From: Pseudomonadota bacterium
GTDB lineage: Bacteria; Pseudomonadota; Alphaproteobacteria; Rhizobiales; Devosiaceae
Reading direction: 5' to 3'
NCBI GenBank assembly: GCA_023388175.1
Contig: JAEWGT010000017.1
Coordinates: forward strand, 1 to 64,000
Length of the DNA: 64,000 nucleotides
Of this stretch, positions 29,487-36,595 are shown one piece after another. The notes beneath the pieces were generated by a model that was not told the DNA's origin, searched no databases, and was given only the letters and a program-made list of their open reading frames with translations. Position numbers and translations under genes: made by a program. How positions within the stretch are numbered: the stretch's first letter is position 1; each line of letters begins with the position of its first letter.

Positions 29487-29909
29487 ATGCGTGTCGTCGT
29501 ATTCGTGAAGGCTACTCAAGACAGTGAAAATGCCCGCATGCCCACCACCGAAATGCTCGAAGCCATGGGCCGCTACAACGAAGAGCTGATCAAGGCCGGC
29601 ATCATGCTGGGTGGCGATGGGCTCAAGCCGACCAGCCAGGCCAAACGTGTCCGGTTCAGCGGCGCCAGCCGCTCGGTTATGGACGGCCCCTTCGCCGAAA
29701 CCAAGGAACTGGTCGCCGGCTACTGGATCTGGGAAGTGCGCGACATGGATGAGGCGGTGGCCTGGGTGAAACGCTGCCCCAACCCCATGTTTGAAGACAG
29801 CGACATCGATATTCGCCCGGTCTATGAACTGTCTGATTTCAGCGAACAGATGACCGGCGAGGTGCAGGCTATCCACGACCGCAACGCCGCCAACACGCCG
29901 GGCGCATAG
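29487..29909 (+). CDS. YciI-like (DGPF domain) protein
   Basis: 140 aa. A single ferredoxin-like alpha/beta YciI domain with MRVVVFVKATQDSE, GGDGLKPTSQAKRVRFSG and the characteristic DGPFAETKELVAGYWIWEV. Homologues are often small orphan proteins or partners of sigma factors; no enzymatic role is established here. The ATG at 29487 has GAGGAGAAG just upstream, better than an upstream in-frame ATG at 29412. Confidence 0.85.
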   Translation: MRVVVFVKATQDSENARMPTTEMLEAMGRYNEELIKAGIMLGGDGLKPTSQAKRVRFSGASRSVMDGPFAETKELVAGYWIWEVRDMDEAVAWVKRCPNPMFEDSDIDIRPVYELSDFSEQMTGEVQAIHDRNAANTPGA

Positions 29910-29938
29910 ACCGCCTCCCCGCCAAGACCCGAAACAGA

Positions 29939-29962
29939 AAAGCCCGCATCGCTGCGGGCTTT
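29939..29962. terminator. Bidirectional terminator between the YciI gene and dksA
   Basis: A 10-bp perfect stem AAAGCCCGCA with TGCGGGCTTT and a TCGC loop, usable by both convergent genes. Confidence 0.8.
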
Positions 29963-29983
29963 CAATCGGATCGGTTCCGGACC

Positions 29984-30400
29984 CTATTCGTCGCGGTAAA
30001 CCTTTTCGCGGCGCTCATGCAGTTCCTGGGCTTCCAGGCTCAGCGTGGCCGTCGGCCTGGCATCGAGCCGGGCAATGCCGATCGGATCGCCGGTTTCCTC
30101 ACAATAGCCATAAGTGCGGTCGTCAATACGCTTGAGCGCCGCGTCGATCTTGGCGATCAGCTTGCGCTGGCGGTCGCGCGTCCGCAATTCAAGCGATCGA
30201 TCGCTTTCAGAGCTGGCGCGGTCGGCCATGTCAGGGTGGTTCTGGCTTTCTTCCTGGAGATTTTCCAGAGTAAGCCGGCTTTCGCGCAGAATCTCATCCT
30301 TCCAGCTCAAGAGCTTGTTCCGGAAGTATTCCCGCTGGCGCGGGTTCATGAACGGCTCGTCCTCGCTGGGCCGATAGTCCGTAACGTCGACTGAAGACAT
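29984..30400 (-). CDS. dksA: RNA polymerase-binding transcription factor DksA
   Basis: 138 aa. Coiled-coil N-terminal part (NPRQREYFRNKLLSWKDEIL; DRASSESDRSLELRTRDRQR with the acidic tip) and a C-terminal finger region YGYCEETGDPIGIARLDARP. Only one of the four zinc-finger cysteines of E. coli DksA remains (CEET, then TLSLEA), as in other alphaproteobacterial members. It binds the RNA polymerase secondary channel with ppGpp. The ATG at 30400 is chosen; the longer frame is unlike the family. It neighbours fliX, as in some other alphaproteobacteria. Confidence 0.92.
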   Translation of the reverse strand: MSSVDVTDYRPSEDEPFMNPRQREYFRNKLLSWKDEILRESRLTLENLQEESQNHPDMADRASSESDRSLELRTRDRQRKLIAKIDAALKRIDDRTYGYCEETGDPIGIARLDARPTATLSLEAQELHERREKVYRDE

Positions 30401-30551
30401 GAGCAGACTCAACTCCAATACGTCCTGTGCGGGCCTGTATAGTCGGGTCGAATTGCCCCCGCAAGCACGCAAGTTACGTCTCGTTAACACACCGATCTTC
30501 ACTTCCCTGAACGCATAGCTGGGCGGTGACGACAAGTTGATGAATGTGAGG

Positions 30552-30971
30552 TCAGATCTGGGGATAGCGACCGAGCTTGGCCAGTTCCACCAGAACCCGC
30601 AATTCGATGTCGTCAATGATCGCATCGAGCCCGGGATCGACCCGTTCACGCAGGCTGGCGAGCTGCCCCACCAAGGCATCGAGCTGACCCGGCGCCATTC
30701 CGCCGATCAGCAGGTCCGCTTTCAGCCCCTCAAGCAGATCGAGCAGGGCCGTGCCGCGCTTGACGGCCTTCCGGCGGCTTTCCTTGAAATCGCCGACCGC
30801 CTGTAGCGCCAGTATGGCGTCGAGGCCCGTCGTCGAGGCAATCGGCGTATTGCTGGCGATGCGCGACGCGCCCTGTTCCCCTGCCGGCACAAAGGTAGGC
30901 CCGCTTCCTGCCCGGCCCGTGGCGGACCGGCCTGAAACGCCGCTGGAACGATTGGTGGCATCAATACGCAA
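30552..30971 (-). CDS. fliX: Flagellar assembly regulator FliX
   Basis: 139 aa from a TTG at 30971 giving MRIDATNRSS; another in-frame TTG at 31007 is possible. The C-terminal two thirds match FliX: GLDAILALQAVGDFKESRRK, AVKRGTALLDLLEGLKADLL, RERVDPGLDAIIDDIELRVL. In Caulobacter, FliX couples early basal-body assembly to the sigma-54 activator FlbD. It is divergent from flgI, whose upstream region contains a sigma-54-like site, so the regulatory logic may be conserved here. Confidence 0.85.
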   Translation of the reverse strand: MRIDATNRSSGVSGRSATGRAGSGPTFVPAGEQGASRIASNTPIASTTGLDAILALQAVGDFKESRRKAVKRGTALLDLLEGLKADLLIGGMAPGQLDALVGQLASLRERVDPGLDAIIDDIELRVLVELAKLGRYPQI

Positions 30972-31144
30972 GGCGCAGGACTCACTTGGCGAAAGCTCTA
31001 CCGGCAAAATCTGCCCATGAGCGTTAACAAGAGATTAACGCGCCCGGCAAGAATTGCTCACCATGCCGGTTTTCGTCAGCCGATGAACAATCGAACTGAG
31101 AATAAACACATATCTTTCAATAGTATGAGTTGCAAAATCCCGTC

Positions 31145-31160
31145 TGGCACACTTCTGGCA
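31145..31160 (+). promoter_or_regulatory. Sigma-54-type promoter candidate of flgI
   Basis: TGGCACACTTCTGGCA matches TGGCACG-N4-TTGCA with two mismatches and correct GG-N10-GC spacing. The GC element is 58 bp upstream of the flgI start. Confidence 0.6.
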
Positions 31161-31216
31161 TTACCTTTCCCGAATACCGCACCATGGGGATGGCGCGGCC
31201 TCGTTCGGGGAAGAAA

Positions 31217-32341
31217 ATGCCACACCGCCTGTTCCGCACCTTTATCGCCGCCACGCTGAGCGCCGCTTTGATCCTGCAACCACTCGCGGTGGTGCAGGCC
31301 GCGCCGGCGCGCATCAAGGACATCGTGGACATGGAGGGCATCCGCGAGAACCAGCTCGTGGGTTATGGCCTTGTAGTCGGCCTCAACGGCACCGGCGACA
31401 GCCTCAACAATTCACCCTTCACCCGGCAATCGCTGCAATCCATGCTGGAGCGGCTCGGGGTCAATACCCAGGGCGAGAACGTCCGCACCAAGAATGTCGC
31501 CGCGGTGATGGTGACGGCCAATCTCCCGGCTTTCTCCACGCAGGGCTCGCGCATGGATGTGACCGTCTCGGCGCTGGGCGATGCCGGCAGCCTGCAAGGC
31601 GGTACCCTGCTGGTGACCCCGCTGCTGGGCGCCGATGGTGAAGTCTATGCCATCGCGCAGGGCTCCGTCTCCATCAATGGCTTCAAGGCGCAGGGCGATG
31701 CCGCAACGGTGATTTCGGGCGTGCCGACCACCGGCCGCATTTCCTCGGGCGCCTTGATCGAACGCGAAATCGACTTTCACCTGGGCTCGCAGCATTCGCT
31801 GCGCCTGGCCCTGCGCAATCCGGACCTGACTACGGCTCGGCGCATAGCCTTGGCCGTCAATGATTTCATCGGCGCGCCGACCGCCGTGCCCGAAGATCCT
31901 GCCACGGTGCGGATCACCCTGCCCCGCGGCTTCAACGGCAATATCGTCGACCTGCTGACCGACATCGAGCAGTTGATCGTCCAGACCGACCAGCCCGCCA
32001 AGATCGTCATCGACGAAAATTCCGGCATCATTGTCATGGGCAAGGATGTGCGGGTTTCCGCCGTCGCCGTGGCGCAATCCAATCTGACCGTGACCATCGC
32101 CGAAAATCCCGAAGTGGTTCAGCCCAATCCACTGAGCCTGGGCCAGACGGCTGTCGAGGCGAACACCAATCTCAATGTCAACCAGTCCGACACCGCCCTG
32201 CAGGTCGTGCCAGAAACGGTGACGCTCCAGCAATTGGTGGATGGCCTCAACGCCCTCGGCATCTCCCCGCGAGACCTGATCGCCATCCTCCAGGCCATCA
32301 AGGTCACCGGCGCGCTCCAGGCCGAAATCGAGGTGCTGTGA
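31217..32341 (+). CDS. flgI: Flagellar P-ring protein FlgI
   Basis: 374 aa. Signal peptide (FIAATLSAALILQPLAVVQA), then ARIKDIVDMEGIRENQLVGY, GLVVGLNGTGDSLNNSPFT, the TKNVAAVMVTANLPAF region and the C-terminal TLQQLVDGLNALGISPRDLI. It forms the periplasmic P-ring around the rod. The ATG at 31217 has GGGGAAG upstream; more distal in-frame ATGs would spoil the signal peptide and lie on top of the promoter candidate. Its stop overlaps the next start (TGATG). Confidence 0.96.
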   Translation: MPHRLFRTFIAATLSAALILQPLAVVQAAPARIKDIVDMEGIRENQLVGYGLVVGLNGTGDSLNNSPFTRQSLQSMLERLGVNTQGENVRTKNVAAVMVTANLPAFSTQGSRMDVTVSALGDAGSLQGGTLLVTPLLGADGEVYAIAQGSVSINGFKAQGDAATVISGVPTTGRISSGALIEREIDFHLGSQHSLRLALRNPDLTTARRIALAVNDFIGAPTAVPEDPATVRITLPRGFNGNIVDLLTDIEQLIVQTDQPAKIVIDENSGIIVMGKDVRVSAVAVAQSNLTVTIAENPEVVQPNPLSLGQTAVEANTNLNVNQSDTALQVVPETVTLQQLVDGLNALGISPRDLIAILQAIKVTGALQAEIEVL

Positions 32342-32664
32342 TGAACCAGATTGCACCCGCCAGTTCCGTCACGCCCCAGCAGATGCAGCGCATCCGCGAG
32401 CAGGCCGAAGAAATGGAAGGCGTCTTCCTGACCATGCTGACCAAGCAGATGTTCTCGAGCGTCAAGTCCGACGAGAATTTCGGCGGCGGCTTTGGCGAGG
32501 AAACCTGGCGCTCAATGCAGGCCGAAGAGCTTGCCAACACCATGGCCAGAAGCGGCGGCGTCGGTATCGCCAGCCAGCTGATGGGCGACATGATCGCCGC
32601 CCAGGAAGCGGCCAATGCCTCAAGAACAATGACATTCCCAAGTACCGGAGTATATGGAAAATGA
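32341..32664 (+). CDS. flgJ: Rod-binding protein, FlgJ N-terminal domain type
   Basis: 107 aa, only the rod-binding domain and no muramidase part, as usual in Alphaproteobacteria. Signatures are REQAEEMEGVFLTMLTKQMF and FGEETWRSMQAEELANTMAR. It acts as a rod cap or scaffold in the periplasm. It overlaps flgI (TGATG) and the next gene (ATGA). Confidence 0.88.
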   Translation: MNQIAPASSVTPQQMQRIREQAEEMEGVFLTMLTKQMFSSVKSDENFGGGFGEETWRSMQAEELANTMARSGGVGIASQLMGDMIAAQEAANASRTMTFPSTGVYGK

Positions 32665-33128
32665 CCGCAGCCGCCCGCCTAGCCGCCCTCGACACCATGC
32701 CGGCCGAGGAGCTGTGTCGCCTGGCCGAGACGGCATTGTCCACCCTGGTCGATGTCATGAATCAGGAAACGACCCTCTTGCGCGCCGGTCATCTGCGCGA
32801 AGCAGGCAAGCTCACGCCGGACAAGACTGGCCTCGCGCAGGATTACGTGACGCTGGCTCGCGCCGTGCAACGCCAGAACCAGCGCCTCGCCGCCGAAGCG
32901 CCCGACGCTCTCGATCGGCTGCGCGCCGGCCATGACAGCCTTGCCACGCAGATGGCGGAAAACCTGCGTGTCCTTGCGACGGCAAAGACGGTCACCGAAG
33001 ACGTGCTGACCGATGTCGCGCGCATGGTGGGGCAGCAGGATCGCGCCCGCACCTATGGCACTGCCGGGCGGGTCACTGCCGACCCCGCCGCCGCTGCCCG
33101 CGGCCTCACAGTCAACCGCGCGCTTTAG
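32661..33128 (+). CDS. FlgN-like flagellar chaperone
   Basis: 155 aa, almost entirely helical, with a FlgN-type pattern (LAETALSTLVDVMNQETTLL; QDYVTLARAVQRQNQRLAAE). The C-terminal tail YGTAGRVTADPAA resembles that of alphaproteobacterial FlgN/FlbY-like proteins. It probably chaperones the hook-filament junction proteins FlgK and FlgL before export. It starts in a 4-nt overlap with flgJ. Confidence 0.7.
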   Translation: MTAAARLAALDTMPAEELCRLAETALSTLVDVMNQETTLLRAGHLREAGKLTPDKTGLAQDYVTLARAVQRQNQRLAAEAPDALDRLRAGHDSLATQMAENLRVLATAKTVTEDVLTDVARMVGQQDRARTYGTAGRVTADPAAAARGLTVNRAL

Positions 33129-33263
33129 GAACATCTGGCGGGGCGCCCTGCGCGCACCGCCACAACCCATCAACCTTGAATAAAATGCCATCGCCTTTCC
33201 TCATCACCGGCTAGGAATTGAATTTTAGGCTGTCCTCGAATTGGTGCGTTCGAGGGAAAGACG

Positions 33264-33605
33264 ATGGTTGCCACCCTTGCCGTCGAGCCCGTTTCATCGG
33301 GCACTGCACATCAGCAGGATTACCGCTACCGCCCGGCAATGGGCGAGCGTACAATTTTGCCCGACAGCACTGCCAAGGCTCAGGCAGGCGCACAACCGCG
33401 CAACGAACAGCGTCAGCAGGATCGCCGCCAGGACGACAAAGCCGCGCCGCAACCGCCGCGCAGTGGCTCCGCCATTTTCGCCGCCGCCGTGATCGCCGGC
33501 TCCATGCCGCCTGTGCCACAATCCATGGATGAACTGATCCGTCGCATCGGCATCAGTGAAATCCCGCCTGAATCCGAGGCCCGGCTGCGAGACATTCTCG
33601 CCTAG
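33264..33605 (+). CDS. Hypothetical protein between the flgI operon and flagellin
   Basis: 113 aa, not recognised. The N-terminal half is polar and glutamine/arginine-rich (RNEQRQQDRRQDDKAAPQPP). A short hydrophobic patch (SAIFAAAVIAGSMPPV) precedes a compact C-terminal helical motif (MDELIRRIGISEIPPESEAR). GAGGGAAAG lies upstream of the ATG. It is flanked by flagellar genes on both sides and followed by a strong terminator, so a flagellar role is possible but not shown. Confidence 0.6.
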   Translation: MVATLAVEPVSSGTAHQQDYRYRPAMGERTILPDSTAKAQAGAQPRNEQRQQDRRQDDKAAPQPPRSGSAIFAAAVIAGSMPPVPQSMDELIRRIGISEIPPESEARLRDILA

Positions 33606-33644
33606 TTAACATTCACTTGCCTTTTTGAATGCGTCAGACACCAA

Positions 33645-33669
33645 AAAAGCCCCGCAATGCGGGGCTTTT
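33645..33669 (+). terminator. Terminator upstream of the first flagellin
   Basis: An 11-bp perfect stem AAAAGCCCCGC with GCGGGGCTTTT and an AAT loop, 40 bp after the 113-aa gene. It isolates flagellin transcription. Confidence 0.88.
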
Positions 33670-33784
33670 GCTTTTCCGGCAACCTGGCGCGCTGCGCAAT
33701 TTGCCTAAGTCTTAATCACGAAATTAACGCTTCCTTATGGCCTGTCGGGCAGGATCACCGCCAGCCTCAGGAGAGGTGTCGTAC

Positions 33785-33817
33785 ATGAGTATTCCTAGAA
33801 AAGGACTCTATAAATGA
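33785..33817 (+). CDS. Ten-codon leader ORF overlapping the flagellin start
   Basis: ATG at 33785 is preceded by a strong AGGAGAGG 8 nt upstream and reads MSIPRKGLYK. Its TGA (33815-33817) overlaps the flagellin ATG (33814-33816) as ATGA. The layout allows translational coupling or attenuation of flagellin synthesis. The second flagellin has no such leader. Function is inference. Confidence 0.45.
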   Translation: MSIPRKGLYK

Positions 33818-36357
33818 GTGACGTCTCGCTCTCAAAAGCCGTTCGTTCGAACCTGCTTTCCCTTCAGAACACCGCTACCATGATGGCCAAGACGCAGGAG
33901 CGTCTCGCTACCGGTAACAAGGTGAACTCCGCCCTCGACAACCCGACCAACTTCTTCACCGCCTCGGCCCTCAACAGCCGCGCCGGTGACCTGAACTCGC
34001 TGATCGACGGCATGGCTAACGGCGTCAAGACGCTCGAAGCCGCAGATAACGGCCTCTCCGCTATCACCAAGACCCTGGAATCGATGCAGTCCACCCTGCG
34101 TCAGGCCCGCCAGGACAAGTCCTTCCAGGTCGCTTCCTTCGACGTTGGCTCCGCTTCCAAGCTGAGCATCGCCGGCGGCACCCTGCCCGAAGGCATCGAA
34201 GTCAGCCTGCCGGAACCCGGCCCAGGCTCCAAGGCCAAGGTCACCAGCGCTGCCGCTTATACCGGCCCGGCTCTGGGCGGCTCGGCAGCCGGCGGCGCCC
34301 GCGTGGATATCACGTGGAATGCCACCATGAATGGCAAGACCGACATCACCGTCGACGGCCATGAGATCGACCTGACCGGCATTACCGGCGCGGAAGACAT
34401 TGCGACCGCCATCCAGGGCCAGCTCGACACTGCAGCAGCAGGCGCCTACAGCGTTTCCGAAGCCGATGGCGTGATCTCGATCGAAAAGACCGATACCACT
34501 GCCGCCAGCCCTGCCGTGAACCTCGGCACTTCGGCCGCCGTTGCAGGCAGCGCCACCTTCACCTTCGATCCGGTCCGTATGGGCAACACGATCAATGTGG
34601 ATGGTAACGATGTGACCGTCGATGGCGATCTGGCCAGCTTCACCGCTGCTCTCCAGACCGAACTCGGCGCAGACTACACTGTCTCGTCCGATGCAGACAC
34701 CAACGAGATCTCGATCACGTCCAACACCACTGGTGCAGGTACCACCCCTGTGGTGACCGGCGGCAGCCTGGCCGCGACCGCCGCAAGCGGCGCGTTCACC
34801 CTGGACAAGACCGATGCCTTCTCGCTGACCATCGACGGCACCACCAAGACCTTCGCTGCTGGCACCGCCGACGCCGATATCGTCTCGGCCTTCCAGGACG
34901 ATGCCGGCTTCGACGCCGACTGGAACATCAGCGTTACCGGCGGCGCCTTCGAGGTTCTCTCCAAGACGACCGGCGCTCAGGCTGCTCCGACGATTGAAGC
35001 TCAGGCTCTGGCGTCCACGTCTTTCGACCTCGACACCACCGCGGGTCAGGATCTTGTAATCGGCGGCGTTACCAAGACCCTTGGTGTTGCCGCGACCGAC
35101 GACGACGTCCTCACCGCGTTCAACGGCGACCCCGCCTTCTCCGGCGACTACACACTGGTCAGCGATGGCGCTGGCAAGTTCACCGTCATCACCAATACTG
35201 CCGGTGACGCCGCCGTCGCTGCTGGCGCCATCACCTCTGATCAAGGTGCCCAGTTGACCAACGTGGCTGCCAACGCCGCCGTTGCTGTCGATGCGGAAGC
35301 ACTTGCCACCTCGTCCGCCGAGGCTGGCCTTGCCGCTGTCAACGTCACCACCCAGGCCGGCGCCGATGGTACGGCTTCGGTCAGTAGCGAAGCGCCTGCC
35401 GATGCCATGACCATCACCTATGGCAACAAGTCGGTGAACCTGACCATTTCGCGTGGCACCAACGCCGAAATGGCCGCCAGCATCAATGACCAGCTTGAAG
35501 ATGCGGGCATCGCTGTCACCGCAGCCTTTGACGATGACGGTAATCTGAGCTTCGAGGCCAATTCGGCTGAAGCCAAGACCCTGGTCGTTTCGGGCTCCGC
35601 TGCCGGCACTGTCTTCGGCGATGAGTCGGTCAATGTGGGTGTAGCTGCCGAGAAGCCGCTTAACGCCACGAAGTCGGTCGATCAGTTCGTAGAGAAGATC
35701 AATGCCAACTATGGCACCTCGATCCGCGCATCGAACGACAATGGCCGTCTCCGCATCGAGAACCTCTCGACCTCGGAAATGACGGTTGGCGTCGACAAGG
35801 AAGGCACCGGCGACGTTGCAACGCCGACCAAGATCGGTGGCAACACCGTCCGTGACGGGCTGGCAGGCCAGTTCAACGAACTCAAGGATCAGCTCAACAA
35901 GCTGGCCGACGACGCTTCGTTCAACGGTATCAACCTGCTCCGTGGCGACCAGCTGACGATCACCTTCAACGAGACCGGCAACTCGTTCATGCAGATCAAG
36001 GCCGGCGACAGCCGCGGCATCAACTCCCAGACCCTCAACATCGAGGATCTGGTGGGTGCGGACTTCGACAGCGACGCCAACATCGACGACCTGCTCGGTG
36101 ACATCAAGCTGGCTCTCAACAGCGTTCGCTCGCAGGCTTCGGCCTTCGGTTCGAACCTGTCGATCGTCCAGAACCGCCAGGACTTCACCAAGAACATGAT
36201 CAACACGCTTCAGACTGGCGCTGCCAACCTGACGCTGGCTGACATGAACGAGGAAGCTGCAAACCTGCTGGCTCTGCAGACCCGCCAGTCGCTGAGCTCC
36301 TCTGCCCTGTCGATGGCTTCGCAGGCCGACCAGAGCGTGCTGCAGCTGCTGCGTTAA
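33814..36357 (+). CDS. Flagellin, very large, with about six inserted repeat modules
   Basis: 847 aa. Conserved D0/D1 ends: VRSNLLSLQNTATMMAKTQE and LDNPTNFFTASALNSRAGDL at the N-terminus; LTLADMNEEAANLLALQTRQ and SMASQADQSVLQLLR at the C-terminus. Between residues 110 and 660 lies an insertion of flagellin-IN-like modules, starting near residues 176, 258, 337, 412, 531 and 615 (for example ITVDGHEIDLTG, INVDGNDVTVDG, LTIDGTTKTF, LVIGGVTKTL). Typical alphaproteobacterial flagellins are about 270-400 aa. Its own AAGGA lies 6 nt before the ATG in addition to the leader ORF. It is secreted by the flagellar type III system and forms the filament. Confidence 0.93.
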   Translation: MSDVSLSKAVRSNLLSLQNTATMMAKTQERLATGNKVNSALDNPTNFFTASALNSRAGDLNSLIDGMANGVKTLEAADNGLSAITKTLESMQSTLRQARQDKSFQVASFDVGSASKLSIAGGTLPEGIEVSLPEPGPGSKAKVTSAAAYTGPALGGSAAGGARVDITWNATMNGKTDITVDGHEIDLTGITGAEDIATAIQGQLDTAAAGAYSVSEADGVISIEKTDTTAASPAVNLGTSAAVAGSATFTFDPVRMGNTINVDGNDVTVDGDLASFTAALQTELGADYTVSSDADTNEISITSNTTGAGTTPVVTGGSLAATAASGAFTLDKTDAFSLTIDGTTKTFAAGTADADIVSAFQDDAGFDADWNISVTGGAFEVLSKTTGAQAAPTIEAQALASTSFDLDTTAGQDLVIGGVTKTLGVAATDDDVLTAFNGDPAFSGDYTLVSDGAGKFTVITNTAGDAAVAAGAITSDQGAQLTNVAANAAVAVDAEALATSSAEAGLAAVNVTTQAGADGTASVSSEAPADAMTITYGNKSVNLTISRGTNAEMAASINDQLEDAGIAVTAAFDDDGNLSFEANSAEAKTLVVSGSAAGTVFGDESVNVGVAAEKPLNATKSVDQFVEKINANYGTSIRASNDNGRLRIENLSTSEMTVGVDKEGTGDVATPTKIGGNTVRDGLAGQFNELKDQLNKLADDASFNGINLLRGDQLTITFNETGNSFMQIKAGDSRGINSQTLNIEDLVGADFDSDANIDDLLGDIKLALNSVRSQASAFGSNLSIVQNRQDFTKNMINTLQTGAANLTLADMNEEAANLLALQTRQSLSSSALSMASQADQSVLQLLR

Positions 36358-36381
36358 TCGCAACAGTAACACTACGAATCG

Positions 36382-36406
36382 AAAGGCGGGCTTCGGCCCG
36401 CCTTTT
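36382..36406 (+). terminator. Terminator of flagellin 1
   Basis: Stem AAAGGCGGG with CCCGCCTTT around CTTCGG, followed by T. It lies 25 bp after the stop. Confidence 0.88.
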
Positions 36407-36595
36407 GTCGTTTTGGACCCTTAGGGGTGCCGCAAATCCCGCCACAAACCCAAAAAAGATACCATTAAGACCCCGGTAACAGACCTTTCCGGGGCGTTAG
36501 CGCGCACAGTTAATGGCTCGTTAACATTTACCTTCGTAAACATTTCCTTGATCAGTGGCGGCAGTTCGAGAGTCGCCTGGATAAGGAAAAGGTCC

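Noticed and set aside
33747..33762. GG-N10-GC site before flagellin 1
   Set aside because: Only the GG and GC elements and a few other bases match sigma-54; chance matches of this quality are common at this GC content.
34141..35793. Repetitive region considered as a DNA repeat array
   Set aside because: The periodicity is at protein level within an intact flagellin frame; no short direct repeats with unique spacers as in CRISPR.
33832..36372. Open frame of 846 codons antisense to flagellin 1
   Set aside because: Mirror of the flagellin codon pattern; no ribosome-binding site or protein family.
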